Part shown: piece by piece, positions 55,891-63,145 of the stretch
Numbering within the stretch: the first letter of the stretch is position 1
How the letters are laid out: each line of letters opens with the position of its first letter
NCBI GenBank assembly: GCA_963785245.1
Contig: CAWAUO010000013.1
Coordinates: 62,001-126,000, forward strand
DNA from: JAHEEL01 sp963785245
GTDB lineage: Bacteria; Actinomycetota; Acidimicrobiia; Spongiisociales; UBA5794
Direction: 5' to 3'
DNA length: 64,000 bases
Translations under genes and position numbers: made by a program
The notes under the pieces: model-generated
Told to the model about the DNA's origin: nothing
What the model saw: the letters and a program-made list of their open reading frames with translations, nothing else
Databases searched by the model: none

Positions 55891-57696
55891 ATGCGCGCAC
55901 CTCGACTCGTCGTCATCGGAACTCCCTCGATCGACCGTATTGAGATTCGCGGCGAGACCCTCTCGACCGTCGGCGGCTCGGGCTTCATCACCGCGGTGGC
56001 AGCACGCGTCACCGGCGCCTCCGCTGGCCTCGTCGCGCGCGTCCCTCGTCGGTTCCCAGCACGCATTGGGGCGGCATTCGCCCCGGGAGCCGTCGACGCC
56101 GGCGGCCTCGTCATCGTGGACGGAACACTGCCCGGCTTTCACATCTCGTACGACAACGACGAATCGGCCACCTACCTGACCATCGAGCCGGGAGAGGAAG
56201 CCGACGTCAACGCCGGCGACGTCCCGCGCCGATGGCTCGCCGCCGCCTGGGTCCACATCGGGCCGCTCGCCGCATCCGCCACCCAGCAACTCGAGTTCCT
56301 CGCCGGACTCCGAGAGCGGGGCTACCGGGGCGGCCTGTCGGCCGGGACGTTCAGCCGAGCGGCGGCGACCGAGCCGGAAGCCGTCCGCGATCTCTTCGAC
56401 CGCGTCGACCTCGCATTCCTCAATAGGGACGAGGCCGACCGGATCTACCCGGCAGAGATGCCGAAGGACACCGTCGTCTGCGTCACCGAAGGGAGCTCCG
56501 GGGTCCGTCGATGGGACGGCTCAAGTTGGACGAAGCACCCAACCGTCGCTGTCACCCCCATCGACCCAACGGGTGCTGGTGATGCCTTCGTCGGCGGCTA
56601 TCTCGGAGGCATGCTGCTCGATAACCCGGATCCCGTTCGGTGCGGCCTTGAGACCGCGTCCGTCATCGTGTGCGGCCCCGGTGCGGTACCGCTGATCGAG
56701 GTCCTGCCAACCCAGGGAGTAGTCGAAGCCGACCCCCCTGCCACGGTCAGCGGCACCGCTGTCGTCGACCCGGAACGAACGGCGGAGGTCGCGGCGGTCC
56801 TCGGCGACGTCGCCCGAGCGGCCGCGCTCGACTTCTGCGGCTCCCCCTTCCCCGAACTCGGAGACACGAACGCCGTCCGCGCCCTCACCGTCGGCACGCT
56901 CCATCAATACGGATTCTGGGACGGCACCGATCGAGGCTACGGCGGACCGATGTGGGCCACGATCGATGGAATTCGACGGAAGGGATCCGACTTCATCTGG
57001 CATGCGTTCACACGGGCTGCAACCGCCGAACCCACGGTTCTCGACCCAGATCGCCTCGCGTTCGAGCCCCTCCTGTTCGACGAGATCTGCACGGCCGATG
57101 ACGGCGTGTGCCCCGTCCCGGATGTGGGTTCACACCGGGTGCTGCAGCAGGCATACGGCGCGTCCATCGCCGAACTTGGCGGAATCTCGGTCGTCATCGA
57201 TCGGGCGAACAGCACGCCGGACCCGCTCGCAACGTTTCTCGAGAGCCTTGCCTCGATCCCCGGCTTCGGAGAGGATCCCTTGGCGAAGAAGGCCAACTTG
57301 CTGGCGTTGATTCTCGCCAACCGTCCCGAGCACTTTCTCGATCTACGGGGCTCATCGATGATCGCCCCGATCGTCGACTATCACATCATGCGGACCACGC
57401 TCCGGACCGGATGCGTGACCATCGTCGACGGGGACACCCGGCAGCACCTGGCAGACCGGATCTGGGTTGGCTCCGACACCGAGTCCACCATCCGGGTCGC
57501 TGCCCGTGATGCCATCAATGCGCTGTGCGAGCGTTCCGGCCTCGACGTGGCCGAGGTCGACGGATTCCTCTTCAGTCTCGGTCGGCGACTCTGCCTCGAG
57601 ACCGAACCTCCGAGATGCGGTGAGTGCCCGATCGAAGCCGCGTGCGGGCGTGACGTCGAACTGTTCCAGCCGATCTTCCGGACGACTGCCTACTGA
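55891..57696 (+). CDS. PfkB/ribokinase-like kinase fused to putative queuosine-salvage-like/FeS domain
   Basis: 601 aa. The N-terminal ~280 residues are a PfkB kinase: VGGSGFITAVAARVTGA and the catalytic DPTGAGD (225-231). From ~290 the C-terminal part is helical and, by pattern (YGFWDG...YGGPMWATIDGIRRK, DPLAKKANLLALI, IAPIVDYHIMRTTLRTG), resembles DUF2419/QNG1 queuosine-nucleotide glycosylases, which share an HhH-glycosylase-like fold. It ends C568-x7-C576-x2-C579-x5-C585, close to the 4Fe-4S loop of EndoIII/MutY. Nucleoside salvage by cleavage and phosphorylation is an inference. A nucleic-acid glycosylase is the alternative. Confidence 0.75.
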   Translation: MRAPRLVVIGTPSIDRIEIRGETLSTVGGSGFITAVAARVTGASAGLVARVPRRFPARIGAAFAPGAVDAGGLVIVDGTLPGFHISYDNDESATYLTIEPGEEADVNAGDVPRRWLAAAWVHIGPLAASATQQLEFLAGLRERGYRGGLSAGTFSRAAATEPEAVRDLFDRVDLAFLNRDEADRIYPAEMPKDTVVCVTEGSSGVRRWDGSSWTKHPTVAVTPIDPTGAGDAFVGGYLGGMLLDNPDPVRCGLETASVIVCGPGAVPLIEVLPTQGVVEADPPATVSGTAVVDPERTAEVAAVLGDVARAAALDFCGSPFPELGDTNAVRALTVGTLHQYGFWDGTDRGYGGPMWATIDGIRRKGSDFIWHAFTRAATAEPTVLDPDRLAFEPLLFDEICTADDGVCPVPDVGSHRVLQQAYGASIAELGGISVVIDRANSTPDPLATFLESLASIPGFGEDPLAKKANLLALILANRPEHFLDLRGSSMIAPIVDYHIMRTTLRTGCVTIVDGDTRQHLADRIWVGSDTESTIRVAARDAINALCERSGLDVAEVDGFLFSLGRRLCLETEPPRCGECPIEAACGRDVELFQPIFRTTAY

Positions 57697-57738
57697 TCGG
57701 TCGTACCGCGGCACCAATCCGCCGATCGATGGCACACG

Positions 57739-57775
57739 AGAGAACGCCACGAACCGGGGGCTCGTGGCGTTCTCT
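57739..57775. terminator. 14-bp perfect stem hairpin between convergent genes
   Basis: AGAGAACGCCACGA, nine-base loop, TCGTGGCGTTCTCT. It follows the fusion gene by 43 bases and also lies past the end of the minus-strand gene at 57832. The long perfect stem makes a bidirectional terminator likely; only a weak T tract follows. Confidence 0.65.
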
Positions 57776-57776
57776 G

Positions 57777-57824
57777 ATTCTGTGGGCTCTCGGCGCCAAA
57801 TGCGAGGCGGAGAACCCTGGGTTC
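57777..57824 (+). repeat. 48-bp inverted repeat, right copy
   Basis: Pairs with 55793-55840 in opposite orientation. It directly abuts the 14-bp hairpin, so the right flank is a compound structure that the left flank lacks. Confidence 0.85.
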
Positions 57825-57831
57825 ACGTGGT

Positions 57832-58167
57832 CTAGGGCTCTTCGATTTCCTCGACGAGCTCTTCGACGGCCTCTTCAGCCTCGAGGTCCTCGACAACTTC
57901 TTCGATCTCGGCTTCTTCGACGGCCTCTTCAACCATGTCGGCGATCTCGGGAGAGCGTTTCACGGCCGAGATGACGGCGTCTTGGATCTGCGCGACCTGC
58001 TCGTCGGACATGCGCCCGGCCAGCTTGAGGTCGAGGTACTCGCGGATCTCTTCTTCGGACATGCCGGAGAACTTCTGCTTCTGGTTCACGACAAGCGCGA
58101 CAACCGCGCCGATGCCGGCGGCAAGCAGGATGAGGATCAGGGTCTTGAATGAGAACAATCGACGCAT
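57832..58167 (-). CDS. single-span membrane protein with acidic coiled-coil tail
   Basis: 111 aa. The basic start MRRLFSFKTL precedes one helix (ILILLAAGIGAVVALVV). A small helical domain follows (SEEEIREYLDLKLAGRMSDE), then a Glu/Val/Ala tail of VEEAVEEAEIEEVVEDLEAE type. AAGGAG lies before the ATG at 58167. Family unknown; perhaps a tethered adaptor. Its neighbours are a LapA-like protein upstream and a convergent hairpin. Confidence 0.75.
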   Translation of the reverse strand: MRRLFSFKTLILILLAAGIGAVVALVVNQKQKFSGMSEEEIREYLDLKLAGRMSDEQVAQIQDAVISAVKRSPEIADMVEEAVEEAEIEEVVEDLEAEEAVEELVEEIEEP

Positions 58168-58244
58168 GGGGGCTCCTTCGCGGTCTCTGATGATCACAGC
58201 CTAACGGCCGCCGGGCACACCGATTCTGCAGAAGGGCCCGAGTG

Positions 58245-58508
58245 TCAGTTGCCGGCCGAGCGTTTGCCGGCCCTCCGGCGCATGATCCAGCTCCAGACCC
58301 AACCCAGCAGCGCTCCGAGGAGGATGAAGATCCCGATGACCGCCCACAGCGGCAGGTCGACCCCCAGGAAGAGGAACTGAATCTCGACCGTGTCCCGGTT
58401 CTGATACACAAAGATCCCGAGAACGACCATCACGATGACTGCAATGATGATGCCAATCCCGATTCGATCGTTCGAGACGCGGATGTTCTGAGGTTTGTCG
58501 TCGCTCAC
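58245..58508 (-). CDS. LapA-like (DUF1049) membrane protein
   Basis: 87 aa, two helices: IGIGIIIAVIVMVVLGIFVY, the linking NRDTVEIQFLFLGVDLPLW and VIGIFILLGALLGWVWSWIM, with a basic tail. The QN-x3-V-x-I-x-FL-F pattern is LapA/YciS-like; that family is tied to lipopolysaccharide assembly in Gram-negatives but is widespread. GTG 58508 sits four bases after GGAGG. Confidence 0.85.
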   Translation of the reverse strand: MSDDKPQNIRVSNDRIGIGIIIAVIVMVVLGIFVYQNRDTVEIQFLFLGVDLPLWAVIGIFILLGALLGWVWSWIMRRRAGKRSAGN

Positions 58509-58604
58509 CAAGCCTCCATGGGGGCGCTGATCGTCATCGTATCAGAGCAGCCCGTCGCGGAAATCCACGTGAATTGCACGCATGTGATTTATCGTTCATC
58601 CACC

Positions 58605-58694
58605 GTGGAGACACTAGGAATCATCATCGCTTGGTTGTTGATCGGCCTCATGGTCATGGGTTCCGCCGCCCTCTTCTGGGTATCGCAGCGCTAG
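58605..58694 (+). CDS. possible 29-aa single-span membrane peptide
   Basis: From GTG 58605: ETLGIIIAWLLIGLMVMGSA then LFWVSQR, a plausible transmembrane peptide. No clear ribosome binding site, and other GTG starts (58569, 58584) exist. It lies in an otherwise empty 274-bp spacer. Weakly supported. Confidence 0.3.
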   Translation: METLGIIIAWLLIGLMVMGSAALFWVSQR

Positions 58695-58715
58695 CCAGTC
58701 GTCCGAGACGCGAAA

Positions 58716-58740
58716 CAGCCGGGATCTACGATCCCGGCTG
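58716..58740 (-). terminator. intrinsic-type terminator after IF-1 gene
   Basis: CAGCCGGGATC-3 nt-GATCCCGGCTG, an 11-base perfect stem. On the minus strand it follows the IF-1 stop by about 45 bases and is trailed by TTT. Confidence 0.6.
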
Positions 58741-58785
58741 CTCCTCAGACTCCCCGGGGAGACCCCGAGATGTCATCGTTATGTA

Positions 58786-59010
58786 CTAGCGATGTCTCCA
58801 CACGATGCGACCCTTGGTCGGGTCGTAGGCGGAAACCTCGACTTCAACCTTGTCGCCGGCGATGATTCGAATCCCGCGGCCGCGCCGCATCTTTCCAGAT
58901 GCCCGCGCAACAATCTCAAGACCGGAGTCGAGACGCACCTTGAACTCAGCGTTCCGGAGTGTCTCGACGACCAGGCCCTGTGTGCGGAATGTGTCGTCAC
59001 CTCGTGCCAT
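58786..59010 (-). CDS. infA: translation initiation factor IF-1
   Basis: 74 aa single OB-fold. It binds the ribosomal A site during initiation. TQGLVVETLRNAEFKVRL, ASGKMRRGRGIRIIAGDKVE and YDPTKGRIVWRHR match IF-1 throughout, although the RRGRG stretch replaces the usual MHYI-like loop. It lies 8 bp downstream of an RRM protein gene rather than in a ribosomal protein operon, so it may be a second, stress-type IF-1. No strong ribosome binding site, so translation is perhaps coupled. Confidence 0.88.
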   Translation of the reverse strand: MARGDDTFRTQGLVVETLRNAEFKVRLDSGLEIVARASGKMRRGRGIRIIAGDKVEVEVSAYDPTKGRIVWRHR

Positions 59011-59018
59011 GAGAACCG

Positions 59019-59264
59019 CTAGCGACGGGGACGGGCCTCGTTCACGGTAAGGGCGCGGCCCTCATGCTCGTGACCGTTGAGTTCTTCAATCGCCTTGTTG
59101 CCCTCTGCGGCATCCGGCATCTCGACGAAACCAAAACCGCGGGAGCGGCCGGTGTCACGATCGTTGATGATCGCGGCGGAATCGACGGCACCGTACTGGC
59201 CGAAGAGCTGCTCGAGGTCGGCGTTGGTCGCGCGGAACGAAAGGTTCCCTACGAAGATGTTCAT
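59019..59264 (-). CDS. RRM-type RNA-binding protein
   Basis: 81 aa, a single RNA recognition motif. RNP2 IFVGNLSF at the start and RNP1 RGFGFVEM near residue 45. Bacterial one-RRM proteins are often cold-induced RNA chaperones. ATG 59264 follows GGAGG with an eight-base gap. The 5' region carries a CGGGCCA/TGGCCCG hairpin (59294-59310). It shares an operon with IF-1 immediately downstream, which fits a cold or translation-stress unit. Confidence 0.9.
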   Translation of the reverse strand: MNIFVGNLSFRATNADLEQLFGQYGAVDSAAIINDRDTGRSRGFGFVEMPDAAEGNKAIEELNGHEHEGRALTVNEARPRR

Positions 59265-59293
59265 TACTACTGCCTCCAATGGGCATCGGCTCA

Positions 59294-59310
59294 CGGGCCA
59301 CTGTGGCCCG
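59294..59310. other. hairpin in the RRM gene leader
   Basis: CGGGCCA-CTG-TGGCCCG, 30 bases upstream of the RRM start codon on the minus strand. A candidate cold-responsive leader element; position and stem are seen, function is inferred. Confidence 0.4.
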
Positions 59311-59508
59311 CACACGGGCGGGTTCTGTCGACCTGCCCTCGAACCAACAAGTGCCACGGCGGCAGCGGACATCCCTCTGTGCATAGGAACAATAGCCTCT
59401 CTTTGCTCAAGTCGGCGATCCCGGCAAACAAATCCGCGGCCTCGTCCATTGCCTGGAGTCCGATCGCCGCCTCTCGCCGGCCAGTTCTGCACCGGTAGGG
59501 TCCCAGCC

Positions 59509-60894
59509 ATGGCGTCTCCCGCATCGCAGCGCAACAACCGGCGCACCATCTTCGGGTGGGCGATGTACGACTGGGCGAACTCCGCCTACATCACCGCAGG
59601 CAGCCTCATCTTCGCCATCTACTTCGGCGACACCGTCTTCCCGGAGGAAGGTTTGTCGCTGTTCGGGACCGAGGTAGGCGCCGAGGCGTTCTTCGGAATC
59701 ATCGTCGGTGTCGGGGCGCTTCTCCTGTTCCTCGCCATGCCGATCCTCGGAGCCATCGCCGACTACTCGAACTCGAAGCGGCGCCTCCTCCAGACGTTTG
59801 CCTACACGGGCGCCACCTTCGCGGTACTGACGGCCGTTCCCGGTGCCGGCGATCTCGGACTCGCGGTCATTGTCGCTCTGATCGCTCAAATCGGGTTCGT
59901 GTCGGCCAACGTGATGTACGAAGGGTTCCTGCCCGAACTCACCACTCCCGACACCATCGACCGGGTCTCAGCCAAGGGGTTCGCCCTCGGCTACGCCGGA
60001 GGCGGGATTCACCTCATCCTCTCGCTGGCACTGCTGTTCTTCGCCGAGCCGCTCGGAATTGCCGAGACGACCGCTCAACGGATCGTGATCGCGTCGGCGG
60101 GAATCTGGTGGGCGGGATTCGCCGCGTTCTCGTTCGCTCGACTCGGCGACACGGGAAGCACCACGACGATCCCGCGCGACGGTCCGGGAACCTCGATCCT
60201 CATCGCCTACGCCAGGCTCGGCATCGACCGAACGTGGAGGACGACCCGTCAACTCGCAGGATTCCCGCACCTCCTGCTGTTCGTCGTTGCGTTCCTTTTC
60301 TACAACGATGGCGTCTCGACCGTGATCAAGATCACGCCGGTGTTCGCGTCGGAGACGCTCGACCTTTCGAGCACAACGATCGCCGCCGTGTTCGTCATCA
60401 TCCAGCTTGTCGCGTTCCTCGGGGCGCTCGCGTTCGGGTGGTTGGCGAGTCGTCTCGGCGCCAAGAAGGCGATTCTCGTCTCGATCGTCGGGTGGGTCCT
60501 CGTGACGATCGGTGGCTACCTGACGCCAACGGGACAGGTGGCTCCCTTCCTCATGCTCGGCGTGCTCGCCGGACTCGTCCTCGGTGGCATCCAGGCGCTG
60601 TCTCGCTCCCTCTACGGGTCGATGATCCCCGAAGAAGCGTCGGCCGAGTTCTTCGGCTTCTACTCGGTGTTCTCGAAGTTCAGCGCCATCTTCGGTCCAC
60701 TGATCTTCGCGGGCGTCGACATCGCGACCGGTTCCGCCAGACTCTCGATTCTGTTCCTCACCGCCTTCTTCGTCATCGGCGGTGCCCTGCTGTCTGCGGT
60801 CGACGTCGACAAGGCACGCGCCTCCAAGACCCGATGGATACTCGATGGGTCTACGCCCTCGCCGGACCGGCGCCCCCCTCCCGAACGGCCGTGA
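59509..60894 (+). CDS. UMF1/Atg22-type MFS transporter
   Basis: 461 aa, 12 helices. FGWAMYDWANSAYITAGSL is the hallmark of the UMF1 (vacuolar effluxer Atg22-like) family, and ILGAIADYSNSKRR is its loop 2-3. In the second half, FLFYNDGVSTVIKI and GWLASRLGAKKAI are also typical. Amino acid or sugar export is possible. ATG 59509 starts the homologous part. Its stop codon lies inside a 25-nt hairpin that precedes the APC permease. Confidence 0.9.
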   Translation: MASPASQRNNRRTIFGWAMYDWANSAYITAGSLIFAIYFGDTVFPEEGLSLFGTEVGAEAFFGIIVGVGALLLFLAMPILGAIADYSNSKRRLLQTFAYTGATFAVLTAVPGAGDLGLAVIVALIAQIGFVSANVMYEGFLPELTTPDTIDRVSAKGFALGYAGGGIHLILSLALLFFAEPLGIAETTAQRIVIASAGIWWAGFAAFSFARLGDTGSTTTIPRDGPGTSILIAYARLGIDRTWRTTRQLAGFPHLLLFVVAFLFYNDGVSTVIKITPVFASETLDLSSTTIAAVFVIIQLVAFLGALAFGWLASRLGAKKAILVSIVGWVLVTIGGYLTPTGQVAPFLMLGVLAGLVLGGIQALSRSLYGSMIPEEASAEFFGFYSVFSKFSAIFGPLIFAGVDIATGSARLSILFLTAFFVIGGALLSAVDVDKARASKTRWILDGSTPSPDRRPPPERP

Positions 60895-60915
60895 TCGCAA
60901 CTAGGTTGCGATCAC
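60891..60915. promoter_or_regulatory. 10-bp perfect hairpin over UMF1 stop and APC start region
   Basis: GTGATCGCAA-CTAGG-TTGCGATCAC. The UMF1 stop (60892-60894) is in the left arm, and TTG 60917 starts one base beyond the right arm. The only purine-rich word (AGG) is in the loop. It could control translation of the permease or bind a protein. Confidence 0.6.
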
Positions 60916-60916
60916 C

Positions 60917-63112
60917 TTGACCGCATCCGAACCCGCCCAAACGCACCAAGAGAACGAGATACTGCACCGCTCGCTCGGTCTGTATGCCGTGCTGACGATC
61001 TCGATCGGAGCGATGATCGGTTCGGGCATCTTCGTCCTGCCGGGACTCGCGTTCAAGATCGCAGGTCCATCAGTGGTTCTCGCCTTCTTCCTCGCAGGCA
61101 TCGTCGTTCTGCCGGCCGCCCTCTCGAAGGCAGAGATGGCAACCGCGATGCCCGAAGCTGGTGGGACCTACCTCTACATCGACCGGGCGATGGGCCCGCT
61201 CATGGGGACAGTCGCGGGCTTCGGTGTGTGGTTCTCGCTCGTCTTCAAGGCGTCCTTCGCCCTGGTCGGATTGTCGGCCTACCTCGAGTACTTCATCCCC
61301 CACCCGGAGCGACCCGTCGCGGCGCTCCTCGCGATCGTACTGATCGGAGTGAATCTGATCGGAGTGAGGCAGACGGCGAAGTTCCAGATGCTGCTCGTGT
61401 CGGGCGTGATCCTCGTCCTGTTGGCATTCGTTGCGATTGGCATGCCGAACGTCCAATCCTCGTCATTCGATCCGTTCATGTCGCACGGCCTCAAGGGACT
61501 GCTCTCGGCCACCGCGGTCGTGTTCGTCTCCTACGCAGGGGTGACGAAGGTCGCTTCGATTGCCGAGGAAGTACGCCACCCCAGTCGCAACATCCCTATG
61601 GGGATGCTCGTGTCGATCGGCTTCATGATGGTGCTGTATCCGGCGATCGTCGCCGTCATCGTGGGCGTCTCCCCGGCTGCCGATCTGGCAAAGACCGAGA
61701 CGCCGATGACCCTTGCAGCCGATGCGTTCGCGGGGTCGGTCGGCGTTGCGATCATCGCAGGCGTCGCTGTGATCGCGCTGCTGTCAATGACCAATGCCGG
61801 CATCATCGCGGCGTCTCGCTACCCATTTGCGATGGCCAGGAACTCGCTTGCGCCGCGTCGACTCGCCATGATCGGCAAGCGATCCGGGGGCCCGATTGCC
61901 GGGATCGCGGTGACCGGCGTCATGCTCCTTGCCCTGGTCATGTTCGTACCACTCATCGAACTGGCCAAGCTCGCATCGGCGTTCCAGCTCCTCGTCTTTG
62001 CTCTCATCAACCTCGCCCTCATCGCCTTTCGTGAGGCACACCTCGACTGGTACGAACCGAAGTTCAAGTCGCCGCTGTATCCCGCCACGCAAGTCTTCGG
62101 CATCACCGCAGCACTCCTCCTCCTCACGCAGATGGGAACGATCCCGCTGATCGGTGCCGTCCTCTTCGTCTTCGCCGGCGTCGTCTGGTATCGGACATTC
62201 GGCCGGTCGCGAGCCGTGAAGGAATCCGCCGCCCGCGACGCCCTTCGGCTCCGTGAGGATCAGCGACTCGTGCAGACCACCGCCGCCGCCGTCGCCACCG
62301 GCGGCAGAAAGCACATCCTCGTGCTCGTTCGAAGGCCAACAAGACCGAGCCGGCAGCACACCTTGTTCCGGCTTGCGCTCCGCCTCGCCGCGTCCCCGGG
62401 CGGACACATCCACGTGATCAACTTCGATGCCAGAACACGACGAATGATCCCGACCGATGAGGACCGAGCGAGGGCGCGCTACCTCGGAATCGAGGTCACG
62501 ACCGAGCAGTACACGGATGAGGACCGCCGCGGAATGGTGCATTCGTTCGTCGAGCGAGAAGGCGTCGACTTGTTCATCGCCGACCTCCCCCAGGAACTCA
62601 GGGCGACGCGACATGTCAATCGGGACCTTCGGTGGCTGCGCGAGCACCTCACGTGCGATTCAGTCTTCCTCCGCAACCGGGAAGTCGACCAGATCGACCA
62701 GATCGCGATCTTGGGTACCGGCGGACCCTACGACCCCGTCAAGATCGAGATGGCCGACCACATCGCTCGGCATGAACACGCCGACGTCCGGTTCGTGCAC
62801 CTCACACCCACCGACGCGCCGCCCGCCCAGGCCGAGTCGATTCGGCGATATCACGAACAACTCGGCGAGACCCTCACGGTCCCGTGGGACGAGCGGGTCC
62901 AGCCAACCGGCGACCTCGTCACCACGTTGACCGGACTCTCGCGTGGCGCAAATCTCGTCATCCTCGGTGCCCCGACCCACCGCTTCCATGTCGTGACGGA
63001 TCTTGCCGACAGCATCGCTGAATCGGTCGATTGCCCGGCACTGCTCGTCCACACGCCGATGCTCGAGAAGCCAGGGTTTGTCACGCGCTCGATCCAGTGG
63101 ATCATCGAGTAG
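60917..63112 (+). CDS. APC-family permease with C-terminal universal-stress-like domains
   Basis: 731 aa. Residues ~15-430 form 12 helices of an amino acid permease: LTISIGAMIGSGIFVLPG (helix 1 breaks) and VSYAGVTKVASIAEEVRHPS (the family's conserved loop). The remaining ~300 residues are cytoplasmic and carry two UspA-like alpha/beta units, the second with LTGLSRGANLVILGAPTHR. Usp domains often bind ATP or c-di-AMP-like ligands to gate transport. Start is TTG 60917; a TAG just upstream excludes longer forms, and no ribosome binding site is visible outside the hairpin. Confidence 0.88.
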   Translation: MTASEPAQTHQENEILHRSLGLYAVLTISIGAMIGSGIFVLPGLAFKIAGPSVVLAFFLAGIVVLPAALSKAEMATAMPEAGGTYLYIDRAMGPLMGTVAGFGVWFSLVFKASFALVGLSAYLEYFIPHPERPVAALLAIVLIGVNLIGVRQTAKFQMLLVSGVILVLLAFVAIGMPNVQSSSFDPFMSHGLKGLLSATAVVFVSYAGVTKVASIAEEVRHPSRNIPMGMLVSIGFMMVLYPAIVAVIVGVSPAADLAKTETPMTLAADAFAGSVGVAIIAGVAVIALLSMTNAGIIAASRYPFAMARNSLAPRRLAMIGKRSGGPIAGIAVTGVMLLALVMFVPLIELAKLASAFQLLVFALINLALIAFREAHLDWYEPKFKSPLYPATQVFGITAALLLLTQMGTIPLIGAVLFVFAGVVWYRTFGRSRAVKESAARDALRLREDQRLVQTTAAAVATGGRKHILVLVRRPTRPSRQHTLFRLALRLAASPGGHIHVINFDARTRRMIPTDEDRARARYLGIEVTTEQYTDEDRRGMVHSFVEREGVDLFIADLPQELRATRHVNRDLRWLREHLTCDSVFLRNREVDQIDQIAILGTGGPYDPVKIEMADHIARHEHADVRFVHLTPTDAPPAQAESIRRYHEQLGETLTVPWDERVQPTGDLVTTLTGLSRGANLVILGAPTHRFHVVTDLADSIAESVDCPALLVHTPMLEKPGFVTRSIQWIIE

Positions 63113-63145
63113 TCGCCCCCACATCGCCTGCCGCTCCGTCGTCGG

